A DNA stretch of 64,000 nucleotides, from assembly GCF_017654605.1 (NCBI RefSeq), contig NZ_CP072113.1, positions 2,976,001 to 3,040,000 on the forward strand, written 5' to 3'. Every line of letters begins with the position of its first letter. The stretch's first letter is position 1. Below are positions 8,923 through 17,020 of the stretch, one piece after another. Made by a program: the position numbers and the translations under genes. This DNA is from Yimella sp. cx-51. GTDB lineage: Bacteria; Actinomycetota; Actinomycetes; Actinomycetales; Dermatophilaceae. Under the pieces are notes generated by a model that worked only from the letters and a program-made list of their open reading frames with translations, was not told the DNA's origin and searched no databases.

Positions 8923-10517
8923 GAGAATTCTCGTCTTTGTAGAGCCGATGATGGTGCCGCAGTGAGTCGCCTACGTGCCTGCCTTGCGGTGTGGGGTCTT
9001 TGTCGCGGCACGCCTTGGTACGCGGCGATCTCTTGTCCGCTGGCATAGTGCATCAGGTGCTGTCCGTCATCGATACGCAGATGCTGTTTGAACTGCGCGT
9101 ACCGGGCTCGCGACCGCCGGTCCTTCGCGACTGATCGTTCCGGGGTTGTGGGCGGGTCTGCGTTTGCCCAGTTTTCCCAAAGCCAGGTGCGGATGAGGTC
9201 GTGACTGTTGGTCCTGGTTCCTGGACGAACCTGGCGAAGGACGGCGACGACTTCGGAACCGTCGAACTCGCGAACGAGGTTCTCTCGGTACCGGTAGTCG
9301 ACGGCATCGTCGAGCAGGTGCGCAGCAACGGTGCGGAGGTGCGCGATCCAGCCGTCGGGGGTCACGCTGAGGTGGGCACTGGCGGTACGTGCCACGTCCA
9401 CTCCCCTGTGCGGCGGTAGACCAAGTACGCGTGCGGCGTCAGCCCAGGTCGTGACTCCCGGCTGCGCTCTCGCGAGGCACAGCGCCGCGAAGCCACGCGA
9501 CGTCGCTTCGCTGAGCCCCGACCCGGGCAACTGCTCGAAGCTGGCCGGAATGCGTTGCGGGATGAACCGCGAGTCGAGCGAGAGGGAGACGTTGCAGTTG
9601 AGACGGTGCCCGAGGCGTTGCTTTGGCGCCGCTGCTGCGTTAATCAGGCGCGCGACCATGGACGTTGCGCGGGTGTGGTCCAGCGCCCAGGAGGTGGGTC
9701 CGTCCCAGACAGCTGGGATCGCGTCGAACCACGGTTGGAACGCTGTGGCTGCAGTGGCCTGGTCTGGCGCGGTGAGGATACGGTCGGCTTCAGCTAACAC
9801 TTCCGCACGAACGATCGGGTCCTGTGGTGGGCGCAGGTACCACCGCTTAGTCGTCGGGAGCTCCCACGACTGGGGCGGGTTCTGCGCGGCGGAGACGATG
9901 TGCAGCATCAGCACGGCCAGGGCCTTCAAAGTCGCCCGGTACTCCTCGGCGGTCAGCGCTTTCCCGAGCACCAACGCGGTCGATGCCGCGTGCCGTTCCT
10001 GTTGCTTTCGCACGCCTCGCTCCGTCATCTGAGCGTCGAGTGCGGCGAGATCGGTGGAGCAGCGTGGTCCGCGTCCGCGGGTGAGGGGGTTGCCGCACAG
10101 TGTCGCTGCACCATTGGGGCGGATCCAGGTGTGGGTTGTGTCGCGCAGTGGTCGCCGGCAGTCGGGGCACTGGCCGATCAGCAGCGTGCCGTGGCGCAGG
10201 CAAGCGGTGGTGAGCGGGTCGTACCAGTCGGCCTTCCAGATCCCATCATCTGCGAGGCAGCGTGGGCACGCCTGGACGATGGTGCCGGGCGTCCACCCAT
10301 CTGGCCCGGGTCTTGCTGCTGGGCGTGGTCGGCCGTCGCCGAGGGTGCGGCGCCGTAGTTGGGTGACCGTGCCGACCCCGGTCATGTGTTTCATGTCGCT
10401 CGGGCTGAGGTTGTTGGCCTCGGCGACCCGCTCGAGGTATCCGTCGGCAGCTTCCCCGACGACTGGAGCAACCTCGACCGGCAAGAACTGAGCGCGTTTG
10501 AGCAGTGGCGGCGTCAT
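8919..10517 (-). CDS. tniQ: TniQ family transposition target-selection protein
   Basis: This 532-residue TniQ/TnsD-like protein begins with the family's N-terminal block (FLPVEVAPVVGEAADGYLER) and then a zinc-finger region about residues 85-170: CPRC, a D-W-x-D-P-L-T-T-A-C-x-x-H stretch, CPDC, and later single cysteines in LCGNP and RCST. TniQ proteins bind target DNA or a targeting complex and recruit the AAA+ regulator and transposase. The C-terminal half is unassigned and may carry target specificity. It overlaps the upstream TniQ-like gene by ATGA at 10514-10517 and the downstream SnoaL-like gene by ATGA. Family assignment is firm; the target site is unknown. Confidence 0.85.
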   Translation of the reverse strand: MTPPLLKRAQFLPVEVAPVVGEAADGYLERVAEANNLSPSDMKHMTGVGTVTQLRRRTLGDGRPRPAARPGPDGWTPGTIVQACPRCLADDGIWKADWYDPLTTACLRHGTLLIGQCPDCRRPLRDTTHTWIRPNGAATLCGNPLTRGRGPRCSTDLAALDAQMTERGVRKQQERHAASTALVLGKALTAEEYRATLKALAVLMLHIVSAAQNPPQSWELPTTKRWYLRPPQDPIVRAEVLAEADRILTAPDQATAATAFQPWFDAIPAVWDGPTSWALDHTRATSMVARLINAAAAPKQRLGHRLNCNVSLSLDSRFIPQRIPASFEQLPGSGLSEATSRGFAALCLARAQPGVTTWADAARVLGLPPHRGVDVARTASAHLSVTPDGWIAHLRTVAAHLLDDAVDYRYRENLVREFDGSEVVAVLRQVRPGTRTNSHDLIRTWLWENWANADPPTTPERSVAKDRRSRARYAQFKQHLRIDDGQHLMHYASGQEIAAYQGVPRQRPHTARQARRRLTAAPSSALQRREFS

Positions 10518-12004
10518 GCGCTGCTGCCTTCAGCATCTGGCTGGGGATTCTGCCGCGAATGGTCGCGTCGGTGGAGGTGGTCGGTCAGTTCCGGCACCTG
10601 CAGGTGCGCACTGACCCACTCCCGAAGGCTCAACAGATCGTCACCCGGAAACGCCCAACACGCCGCCCGCAGGGCGACCGGAAATCCGGGCCAGTAGAGC
10701 CTGTCTGGGAGGTGCCCAGTCAGGTCTATCCACACGATGTCGAGCACTGTCGCGGACGGCAGTGATCTCGTTGCACTGCTGAGGGTGCGCCGCACACGCT
10801 CTGGAAGGGAGAGACTCGCCCACCATGCCCGGGCTTCGTCGGGTGCTAGAGGCGCACCGATTGAGAGTGAAGAAACCTTCCTGATCACTTGCACGCCCTC
10901 ATCGGTGGCCAGCATCCGACACGCATCCGCGGCGTATGGACGCGGTTCAGCCGCGCGTGACCTAAGAGTGTTCGACTGGCGCGGATCGCTTGGTCCCAGG
11001 TGATCAGCGACGTCTTCGAGAGTGGCCCTGCCCCAGGCGGATACGGGATCGGCGGTCGAGATCAGTGCGTGTCTGGCGACGGTCGCGGCGTACAGCGTGT
11101 GCAAGGTCGCAGGTTCGAACTGTCCGACGGCGTGGACGCTGAACGGGCCCGTCGCTGCCGTTTCGAATGTGTGCATTGCCGGGAACGGGATCTGTGCTGG
11201 GGCGGTCGGCCGAACCTTGGATGGCCATCGATGTGCCGCGGTCCTCAGTGCGACAGCGAGTGAGGGATGCTCGTGGTTCAGGTCGTCCGCCGCGGACAGC
11301 CATCGTCCGGCGGCGAGAAGGTCCCGCGCTATCACCGTGCGGCGCTGCATGTCGTGATTGGCGTAGCCGCCGTGATCAGTGTGCGGCCACAGGGTTTGCA
11401 GCGCGTAGCCGCGCACCGGCAGGGACCAGTCCTCGAGCGGCAAAGTCCGGGTGGAGTCGGTGAGGATGTGCTCGGGTACGGGTGCGAGGTTGGGCCAGTG
11501 GTCGCTCAACCTCGGCATGACGATCTGAGCCAGTTCTGTCAGGAGGTCGAAGCGCTTCCACGGCCAGCTCGTTGCCCTGATGTCTCGGCCGATCGCGGCA
11601 CCATTGTCCGGTAGTGAGCGAAGAACCCAGGTCGGTGCTCCATCCACGGCGTCGTAGTGACCGATGAGCGGATGTGTCTGGGTTTTGGGCGGCAACGATG
11701 CCTGCGAGCGGGGCACTGCCGGCGCGATGTCGGCCGCACTGCACCGGCTCGTGCGCTCCCGCAGTAGTGCGCTCCTGCGCTGCAATTCATACACGGGGAC
11801 GTCGTTCGCGACGGCGAGCCGTTCGAGGTAGTCGTCCCAGGTCTCAGTGCTGTCCCACTGCAAGGTGACCGGCAGCTTCGTCAGTACCTGTGCGTTCTCC
11901 TGGCCGGGGCCAAGAGTGCTTGAAGAGGCTGCCGCTGCGTCGGCTCGTGCGCGGCGTAGGCGTGCGGCGTGCCGTCGCGTGACCTTCCCGTCCCGGGCTG
12001 TCAT
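10514..12004 (-). CDS. TniQ-like protein lacking zinc fingers
   Basis: A 496-residue protein with no strong family match known to me. Around residues 44-75 it reads LPVTLQWDSTETWDDYLERL followed by AVANDVPVYEL, clearly parallel to the N-terminal block of the neighbouring TniQ (LPVEVAP...YLERVAEANNL). No CxxC pairs follow; its few cysteines are scattered. This suggests a diverged TniQ paralogue that kept the N-terminal interaction part but lost the zinc ribbons. The first 40 residues are basic and Ala-rich. It overlaps tniB (ATGA, 12001-12004) and tniQ (ATGA), so it is made with both. A role as second target selector or adaptor is inferred. Confidence 0.6.
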   Translation of the reverse strand: MTARDGKVTRRHAARLRRARADAAAASSSTLGPGQENAQVLTKLPVTLQWDSTETWDDYLERLAVANDVPVYELQRRSALLRERTSRCSAADIAPAVPRSQASLPPKTQTHPLIGHYDAVDGAPTWVLRSLPDNGAAIGRDIRATSWPWKRFDLLTELAQIVMPRLSDHWPNLAPVPEHILTDSTRTLPLEDWSLPVRGYALQTLWPHTDHGGYANHDMQRRTVIARDLLAAGRWLSAADDLNHEHPSLAVALRTAAHRWPSKVRPTAPAQIPFPAMHTFETAATGPFSVHAVGQFEPATLHTLYAATVARHALISTADPVSAWGRATLEDVADHLGPSDPRQSNTLRSRAAEPRPYAADACRMLATDEGVQVIRKVSSLSIGAPLAPDEARAWWASLSLPERVRRTLSSATRSLPSATVLDIVWIDLTGHLPDRLYWPGFPVALRAACWAFPGDDLLSLREWVSAHLQVPELTDHLHRRDHSRQNPQPDAEGSSA

Positions 12005-13014
12005 GCTCGGATTCCGGTGCGCCAGTCGTGAACGGTCGATGCTTCCAGGATTTCGTCAGTGATCGTTCCGTATCTGGTGATGATTGCGTTGATAGCGGCC
12101 TCCTTCAGCACGGTGATCAGGTGGCCCGGGTCTCCGCCGCTGAGGTCATGCAGTAGTTGTGCGTGCTGGTCGAGGAAGCCGGTTCGGGCAGCCGGGAGGA
12201 CCGGGGTCAGGCCTGGTTCGGCTGCTCGAACCACAGCGCTCCAGCGTTCCCTTTCTTCGCGACTGTCTAGATTGATCGGTTTGAGCTGATAGACGCGCAA
12301 GCGCGCTGCGATCTGGGTGTCTGTGACCAAGCTGGTCGTGTGGAGGTTCGCCCCGACCAGCACCAACGACCCTCCGTGTTCGCCAAGCTCTGTGTTGAGG
12401 TGTTTGAGGTGGTCTAGGACGTCACGGCCTCCGTTGCGTGTGAGGTTGAGCAAGTGGACGTCGTCGATCAGCAGAACCCGGACGCGGTGGCGGATCATCG
12501 CTTTCACGGCGCGGGTGCTCAGTTCACGAACCACACCGGACAGGCCAAGGCCAAGGAACTGCAGGATTTGGACGTCCACTTCCGCCACTTGCGCGTTGGC
12601 TTGCAGGTTCACCCATACGACGGGGGCCACATCGGCTGTCAGGCCGGGCGTTGGTTCCCACCGGTGCACTCCCCCGTCGCGGCGGAAGGGGGCCACCTGT
12701 TCTCGGTAGTAGTTCGCTGCCCACTGGTGGCACAGCGTCGACTTACCGGCACCATTCGGGCCGCTGATGGCGGGAATCGTCTTTGCGCCCGGGAGACCGG
12801 CCTCGTTGAACTGCACTGTCCGGGTGAGGAAGTCACTGCCATATCGCGCGGTAGGCAGCTCGACGTAGGTCGCTGCTACCCAGGCGGTCACAGCGTGTAC
12901 CTGGTCGACCAGTTCACCAGCCGGCATTGTTCGAAGCCGGTCGATCGAGACCGACGGGGCGGGCATCTGAGAGCGGTGGGTCCATGCGTCGAAGTGGCGA
13001 AGGTCCATCCTCAC
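12001..13014 (-). CDS. tniB: TniB/TnsC-like AAA+ ATPase of Tn7-like transposition
   Basis: This 337-residue ATPase has Walker A GPNGAGKS about residues 85-92 and Walker B VLLIDDVHLL about 180-189, followed by a sensor-like region LVLVGANLHTT. Proteins of this type form ATP-dependent filaments on target DNA and link the TniQ target selector to the transposase. The position between a TnsB-like transposase and the TniQ genes fits. The first possible start is GTG at 13014, touching the transposase stop; ATG two codons later (13008) is equally plausible. It ends in a 4-base overlap with the TniQ-like gene. Confidence 0.87.
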   Translation of the reverse strand: MRMDLRHFDAWTHRSQMPAPSVSIDRLRTMPAGELVDQVHAVTAWVAATYVELPTARYGSDFLTRTVQFNEAGLPGAKTIPAISGPNGAGKSTLCHQWAANYYREQVAPFRRDGGVHRWEPTPGLTADVAPVVWVNLQANAQVAEVDVQILQFLGLGLSGVVRELSTRAVKAMIRHRVRVLLIDDVHLLNLTRNGGRDVLDHLKHLNTELGEHGGSLVLVGANLHTTSLVTDTQIAARLRVYQLKPINLDSREERERWSAVVRAAEPGLTPVLPAARTGFLDQHAQLLHDLSGGDPGHLITVLKEAAINAIITRYGTITDEILEASTVHDWRTGIRA

Positions 13015-15312
13015 TCACCGCCCTTGCGCGGTCTCGCCGCGCTCATCGGCGGCGCCGCTCTCAGCCTCGACGCGCAGTCGCGCCCAGGCCTCGGCGATGG
13101 AGGCCACCTCGGTAGCTTCTGTGCGACCAACCCGTGGCGTTGATGCCTCGCCGGGCGGGAGTGTAGGCACATCATGTCCGCTGTCGTTATCCGTGGCGCG
13201 CGGTCGTTGCCGCTCGTGTTGGTAGGCCACCAGTTGGGCCTCGAAATGGTCGCGCCTGGACGCGTCATGTTGCAGCCGAGCGGCTGACCACAGCGCTTGG
13301 TCGGCCTTTGGCGGGCTCACTCTGGCCAGTTCCGTCAGTTCACGCAGGATCTGCTCCTGCGCGGTGCGCTTTCCGAGGGCCGTGTTCCCGCCGCGGGCAC
13401 GCACCTTCTCCCTCATCTCGTGCAGGAGGTTCGCCGTCAGCGGCGCTTGGTTTCTCCACGCGCCCCGCCACGAGATGGTGTGGACTACTCCAGTCTCGGG
13501 GTGGCGAAACCACACCCGAGTGACGTCGCGGGGGTCATGGAAGAAGGGGGCCGCACGGTCCTTGGCCCGGAAGGCACCTATGCGGAGGTCGCGAAAAGCA
13601 TCCAGTACTGGGTCGTCATAGGTGAGGTTGTTGAACTCGACCCCATCGTGCTGGATAGTGCCGTACTTAATCGGCAAGAACTGGTAGATCAAATCCGCGC
13701 GCTGCGGCACGTCGATTCGCCCAGTCAGCGACAGGTACGCGTCGAACAACTCCAGCGGGGTGAGCCGAGCTTGCGGTGCGCCCGCCATCGTGAGGCCCTC
13801 ATGCCAGTTGCGGTGATATTCCAACGCAACCCACATCCGCAACTGGCGCTCCAGGTCGGCCGCCGAGATCAGCTCGGCCCCACGATCTGTGCCGGTGCGA
13901 CCCACGACCCGACCTCGCTGATACGGGTTACGTCCCTTGTATCCGGCGATCTGCTGGACAGCCGCCTGAAGGGTCTCGTGCCAGCGTTCGATATGCGCGT
14001 TGTCGGTGGGTCGGGTGCCGCGCGACAGCAACAGGTCGATGCCGAGGTCGGTGAGCAACGCACGGAAGTGACCAGAGACGAAGATTGATCCGTGGTCACA
14101 CCGGATCGCGTCCGGCAACAGCGATGGCACACGGTGGGTGCCTTGCAGCGGACCAGCAGCCGACAGGCTCGCGACCTCTGGCTCAACTGCGTCGGCACGG
14201 GCGTGGTCGCAGTCGAACCAGACCGACTCAGGCATCCCGGCCCAGCGCCAGTCCGAGACGGTCGTGCCGTCCACGACAACCTCGAAAGGTCTCATCACGT
14301 CGTACAACAGCAAGGACGCATCGACCGCGTTCGCGGACTTCGGAACCACGCGAAGTGCCAGGACGACCCGGGTGGCGACGTCGATCGCCGTGAGGACCTC
14401 CACCGAGAACGACCGCTCGTGCAGGTCGTCCCACACCAGGACGTCCGCTCTCGTCGCGTCGATCGCGACGACCTGGCCGGGGCGGGTTGCTGTGAAGTGC
14501 TCATAGCCCGCGGTGTCCCGCATCGATCGGGTCCTGTGCGCACGCGTTCCCCGTCCGATCTCTTTTTTCAATGACGACAAGAATTGTCGTGCGGCACGGT
14601 CTGGCTGCTGGCCCAGATCAATCCCGGCCACCTTCGCCTCCACCTGGATCCGACGGTGTACCTCCTCGAGACTGACCTCGGATATGTCACCGTCGAACCG
14701 GGCGAACTCTGCCCGTGCCAACCGGATGAAGTCCCGACTCAGGGCCTCGAACCCCGCCGAATCTCGGGTAGCACGCTTGTCGACCAAACCCCACACCCCG
14801 GACGTCTCGTAGGCACGAACCCACCCCAGAACAGTCCCGCTGGAGGGTGTCCGGTCGAGCAGTTCCATGGCCGCAACCCGGCGGCCGCGCGCTCGATCCG
14901 CCCGTTGCTCGATCTGCAACTGCTGAGACATCGACCTACACCGAGCCGTCAAGGAGCGCCTGGGGTCAAATATCGCGCGTGGCTCACCCGCGACGGCTAG
15001 GGCGGGAAACCCGTACCGATGTCCGGTGAGGACTTCGAGAACCACCTCGAGCCGGTCCAACGCCACACGCTGTGTGGTCTCCGAAAGACCATCCCACCGC
15101 GGAAGCAGCGCTTCATGAACGCTGTGGGCACGCCCGGTCACGAACTCCTGCACATTGCCCAACTCGTGAAACGCGACCGGCACGACAGCGCCAGACGCCG
15201 ACACCAGCACGACACCGGACGCGTTCAGCTCGGTCACCATGAAGACCCCGTCGTCGCGAAGTACCCGGGTGCTTCCAGCAGTCAGCGATGCTCGCCCACG
15301 ACCGCGACTCAT
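13015..15312 (-). CDS. tnsB: TnsB-like DDE transposase (Mu/Tn7 type)
   Basis: About 765 residues with an rve/DDE core. The likely catalytic residues are D285 (VVAIDATRADV), D406 (AIRCDHGS) and E442 (DNAHIERWHETL), giving the expected D-D-35-E spacing between the last two. Helical and HTH-like DNA-binding segments precede the core, and a beta-barrel and basic tail follow, as in TnsB/TniA. The start is placed at the ATG at 15312, whose ATGA overlaps the tnsA stop; the longer open frame upstream runs antisense-free but reads as non-coding sequence inside tnsA. TnsB cuts the 3' ends and joins them to target DNA. It appears intact. Confidence 0.88.
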   Translation of the reverse strand: MSRGRGRASLTAGSTRVLRDDGVFMVTELNASGVVLVSASGAVVPVAFHELGNVQEFVTGRAHSVHEALLPRWDGLSETTQRVALDRLEVVLEVLTGHRYGFPALAVAGEPRAIFDPRRSLTARCRSMSQQLQIEQRADRARGRRVAAMELLDRTPSSGTVLGWVRAYETSGVWGLVDKRATRDSAGFEALSRDFIRLARAEFARFDGDISEVSLEEVHRRIQVEAKVAGIDLGQQPDRAARQFLSSLKKEIGRGTRAHRTRSMRDTAGYEHFTATRPGQVVAIDATRADVLVWDDLHERSFSVEVLTAIDVATRVVLALRVVPKSANAVDASLLLYDVMRPFEVVVDGTTVSDWRWAGMPESVWFDCDHARADAVEPEVASLSAAGPLQGTHRVPSLLPDAIRCDHGSIFVSGHFRALLTDLGIDLLLSRGTRPTDNAHIERWHETLQAAVQQIAGYKGRNPYQRGRVVGRTGTDRGAELISAADLERQLRMWVALEYHRNWHEGLTMAGAPQARLTPLELFDAYLSLTGRIDVPQRADLIYQFLPIKYGTIQHDGVEFNNLTYDDPVLDAFRDLRIGAFRAKDRAAPFFHDPRDVTRVWFRHPETGVVHTISWRGAWRNQAPLTANLLHEMREKVRARGGNTALGKRTAQEQILRELTELARVSPPKADQALWSAARLQHDASRRDHFEAQLVAYQHERQRPRATDNDSGHDVPTLPPGEASTPRVGRTEATEVASIAEAWARLRVEAESGAADERGETAQGR

Positions 15313-16040
15313 GCTCGCACCTGCCCGGCTGGGAGGGTCACGACCGTTGAGTCGGCCAACGAACCAGCCAGGTCGCAGCTCAGTTGATGCGACCAGATCA
15401 GGTGCCACAGCGTCGATGTCAGTTCTCCCTCGCCGGGGTCCATCTGCAGCAGGTCTCCGATCGTGACTGGCGCGGCCGACCCGGTGATCGCGTCGCGGAT
15501 GCGCCAGGTCATAGCTGCGTGCCACGGTCGGCTGTGTCGGAACCCGTTCAGCCACAGCCGATTCAACCGCTGTGGGACTGGCTCGCCATGGAACACTTCG
15601 AATCCCCACCCGACCTCGGCGCAGGCCTCCCGGGTCAACCCAGCGGTCCGCCAGAACCGTTCGTCGGCCCGCGCCAACGGTCGAACGTCCCAGATCGTGA
15701 CCCCGCCCTGGTCACTCAACGCCAGCAGATCGGGCACGTGCCTGAGCCGGCCAACCTCGCCCACAAACTCGAGCACACACGGTTGGGGCACCAGCCACGC
15801 CACGGACGGATCGGGATCCAGGATCCGAATGAGGTCATGTTCCAGGCCGGACTCAACCGCCAGCGACGACCCGGTGGTCACCGAGAATGGCCGACGCGGG
15901 ACATGCCGCGACCGCGAATGCGACTTCGGCTCCCGCACCGACACCAATTCGCGCGGCGCAACGGCACCCCGGCGCCAATCCCACACGGCAACACCGTCTC
16001 CGGCGACATTGAACGACCACGTCGTGGCCACGCCCGTCAC
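15309..16040 (-). CDS. tnsA: TnsA-like transposon end endonuclease
   Basis: About 243 residues matching the TnsA-like heteromeric transposase endonuclease group. The restriction-enzyme fold is seen as E67 in VESGLEHDL, D104 in RHVPDLLAL and a following WDVRP strand. In Tn7 TnsA the third position is a lysine; here the aligned residue is R120. TnsA nicks the 5' ends of the element so that it moves by cut-and-paste. The start chosen is GTG at 16040 with GGGGAG upstream; the frame is open to 16268, but the extra residues are basic, low-complexity and unlikely to be translated. It is first in the operon and overlaps tnsB by four bases. Confidence 0.8.
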   Translation of the reverse strand: MTGVATTWSFNVAGDGVAVWDWRRGAVAPRELVSVREPKSHSRSRHVPRRPFSVTTGSSLAVESGLEHDLIRILDPDPSVAWLVPQPCVLEFVGEVGRLRHVPDLLALSDQGGVTIWDVRPLARADERFWRTAGLTREACAEVGWGFEVFHGEPVPQRLNRLWLNGFRHSRPWHAAMTWRIRDAITGSAAPVTIGDLLQMDPGEGELTSTLWHLIWSHQLSCDLAGSLADSTVVTLPAGQVRA

Positions 16041-16275
16041 GACGACACTCCCCAACTGTTGACAACGACGAATCGGCACAGGCACGATGGCATGACAAAG
16101 CTCCCTTCCAGGGGCTGAAGAGGAAGAAGAACGCTGAGTCCAACAGCGTTTGAAGCACGGAGCCGGGCTGCCACCCGGCTCTTCGTGCGTCTGGGGGATG
16201 ACGGGCTCCCAGAGCCACCCATCACGACCTCTGCGTCGACGCCTCCTCACTACGGTCGGCCCGAACAATGCCTCC

Positions 16276-16314
16276 TTGAACCTACGACGCGAAGACGCGG
16301 ACGTCTAGGTTCAA
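16276..16314. repeat. inverted repeat TTGAACCTA / TAGGTTCAA
   Basis: Two perfect 9-bp arms (16276-16284 and 16306-16314) flank 21 bases. The site lies 236 bases upstream of tnsA. It could be an RNA hairpin in the leader, an operator, or part of a transposon end; no further copy was noticed in the window. Confidence 0.5.
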
Positions 16315-16378
16315 CGCACGATTCGAGCACGCATCCCCTCGCCCTTCACTCAGGGTTAATTCACGAAAAGGTACGATT

Positions 16379-16394
16379 GTGTAGCGCGCTACAC
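16379..16394. promoter_or_regulatory. perfect 16-bp palindrome, candidate operator
   Basis: GTGTAGCGCGCTACAC is self-complementary over all 16 bases. It lies 49 bases before the small zinc-cluster gene and about 340 bases upstream of tnsA, in the divergent intergenic region. Its length and symmetry suit a dimeric repressor. No cognate regulator is identified. Confidence 0.55.
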
Positions 16395-16442
16395 CGCAAT
16401 CCCCGGGTCGTGCGTCGCCTTTAGGATGTTTCAACGTACGAA

Positions 16443-16736
16443 ATGCTCCATGCCCCAACGGAACGGCCGCTGATGCGAACGACCACGATCCCCACCGCCC
16501 TGCGGTGCATGAACCCCACGTGCAGTCGGATGTGTGACTTTCGAGCTCACGGAAGTGGGCGACAGGCCCTCTTCTGCAGCGGAACCTGCCGCGCGGCGTA
16601 CAAACGGACGCGCGAGTCGCTAATCCTTGAGATCAATGCCCGCAAGCTACGCGACAGCGCGGTGACCGACGTCGTCTTGGCGAACGCCAGGTGGGCTTTG
16701 ATCCACTACCCGGAGCTCAACGACCGACGACCCTGA
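16443..16736 (+). CDS. small zinc-cluster protein
   Basis: A 97-residue basic protein of unknown family. Residues about 22-45 contain C-M-N-P-T-C-S-R-M-C and then F-C-S-G-T-C-R, a cysteine pattern expected to bind zinc, followed by a basic helix (RAAYKRTRESLILEINARKL). It could be a small DNA- or RNA-binding protein. A second ATG ten codons in (16473) would remove an unremarkable leader and is also plausible. It is the only plus-strand gene of the island and sits divergent to tnsA behind a perfect palindrome, so an autoregulatory or element-control role is possible but unproven. Confidence 0.5.
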   Translation: MLHAPTERPLMRTTTIPTALRCMNPTCSRMCDFRAHGSGRQALFCSGTCRAAYKRTRESLILEINARKLRDSAVTDVVLANARWALIHYPELNDRRP

Positions 16737-17020
16737 GCCTCGTCACGCAGACGACAGTGGGAGCGATCAGAGGGCCCCGTCGGCCGGGTGCTTCTTACCG
16801 TTGCCCCGCCCATGCCGTTGCGGGTGCTCGCCAGTAAGCGGAAGGTTCGCCAGCCGTATCACCCAGCCAGGCTCCCTCGCCCCACGACGACCAGCATCGC
16901 GCACTAGGGCACGAGCAAGGCGGATCTTCGAATCCGGAACGCGCGCAAAGCGGGCCGCATCATCCACAGCGCTACTCCTTCCACCGGTATGCGCCATTCT
17001 CTACCCGAACGGGCGTCGAC

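Larger units (their letters stand above)
8506..16040 (-). mobile_element. Tn7-like transposition module (ends not located)
   Basis: The six genes tnsA-tnsB-tniB-tniQ-like-tniQ-SnoaL run in one direction with 4-base overlaps at most junctions, the layout of a Tn7/Tn5053-related element. TnsA makes it Tn7-like rather than Tn5053-like. I could not find terminal inverted repeats, tandem transposase-binding sites or a target duplication, so the span given is only the gene module. Restriction and HEPN genes downstream (150-8421) and the genes at 16443-17998 could lie inside the same element. Confidence 0.7.
16041..16442. other. upstream region of the transposition operon
   Basis: About 400 bases lie between divergent genes. 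They hold a 9-bp inverted repeat (16276-16314) and a perfect 16-bp palindrome (16379-16394), plus an AT-richer patch around 16351-16380. Promoters for both directions and possibly a transposon end should be here; none is certain. Confidence 0.5.

Noticed and set aside
16926-16950. tRNA T-arm-like TTCGAATCC
   Set aside because: No acceptor, D or anticodon arm can be built around it; no tRNA or rRNA gene was recognised in the window.
16767-16997. 76-codon minus-strand frame just downstream of the nuclease-like gene
   Set aside because: No ribosome site or domain; an overlapping plus-strand frame is equally open. Possible but not supportable.
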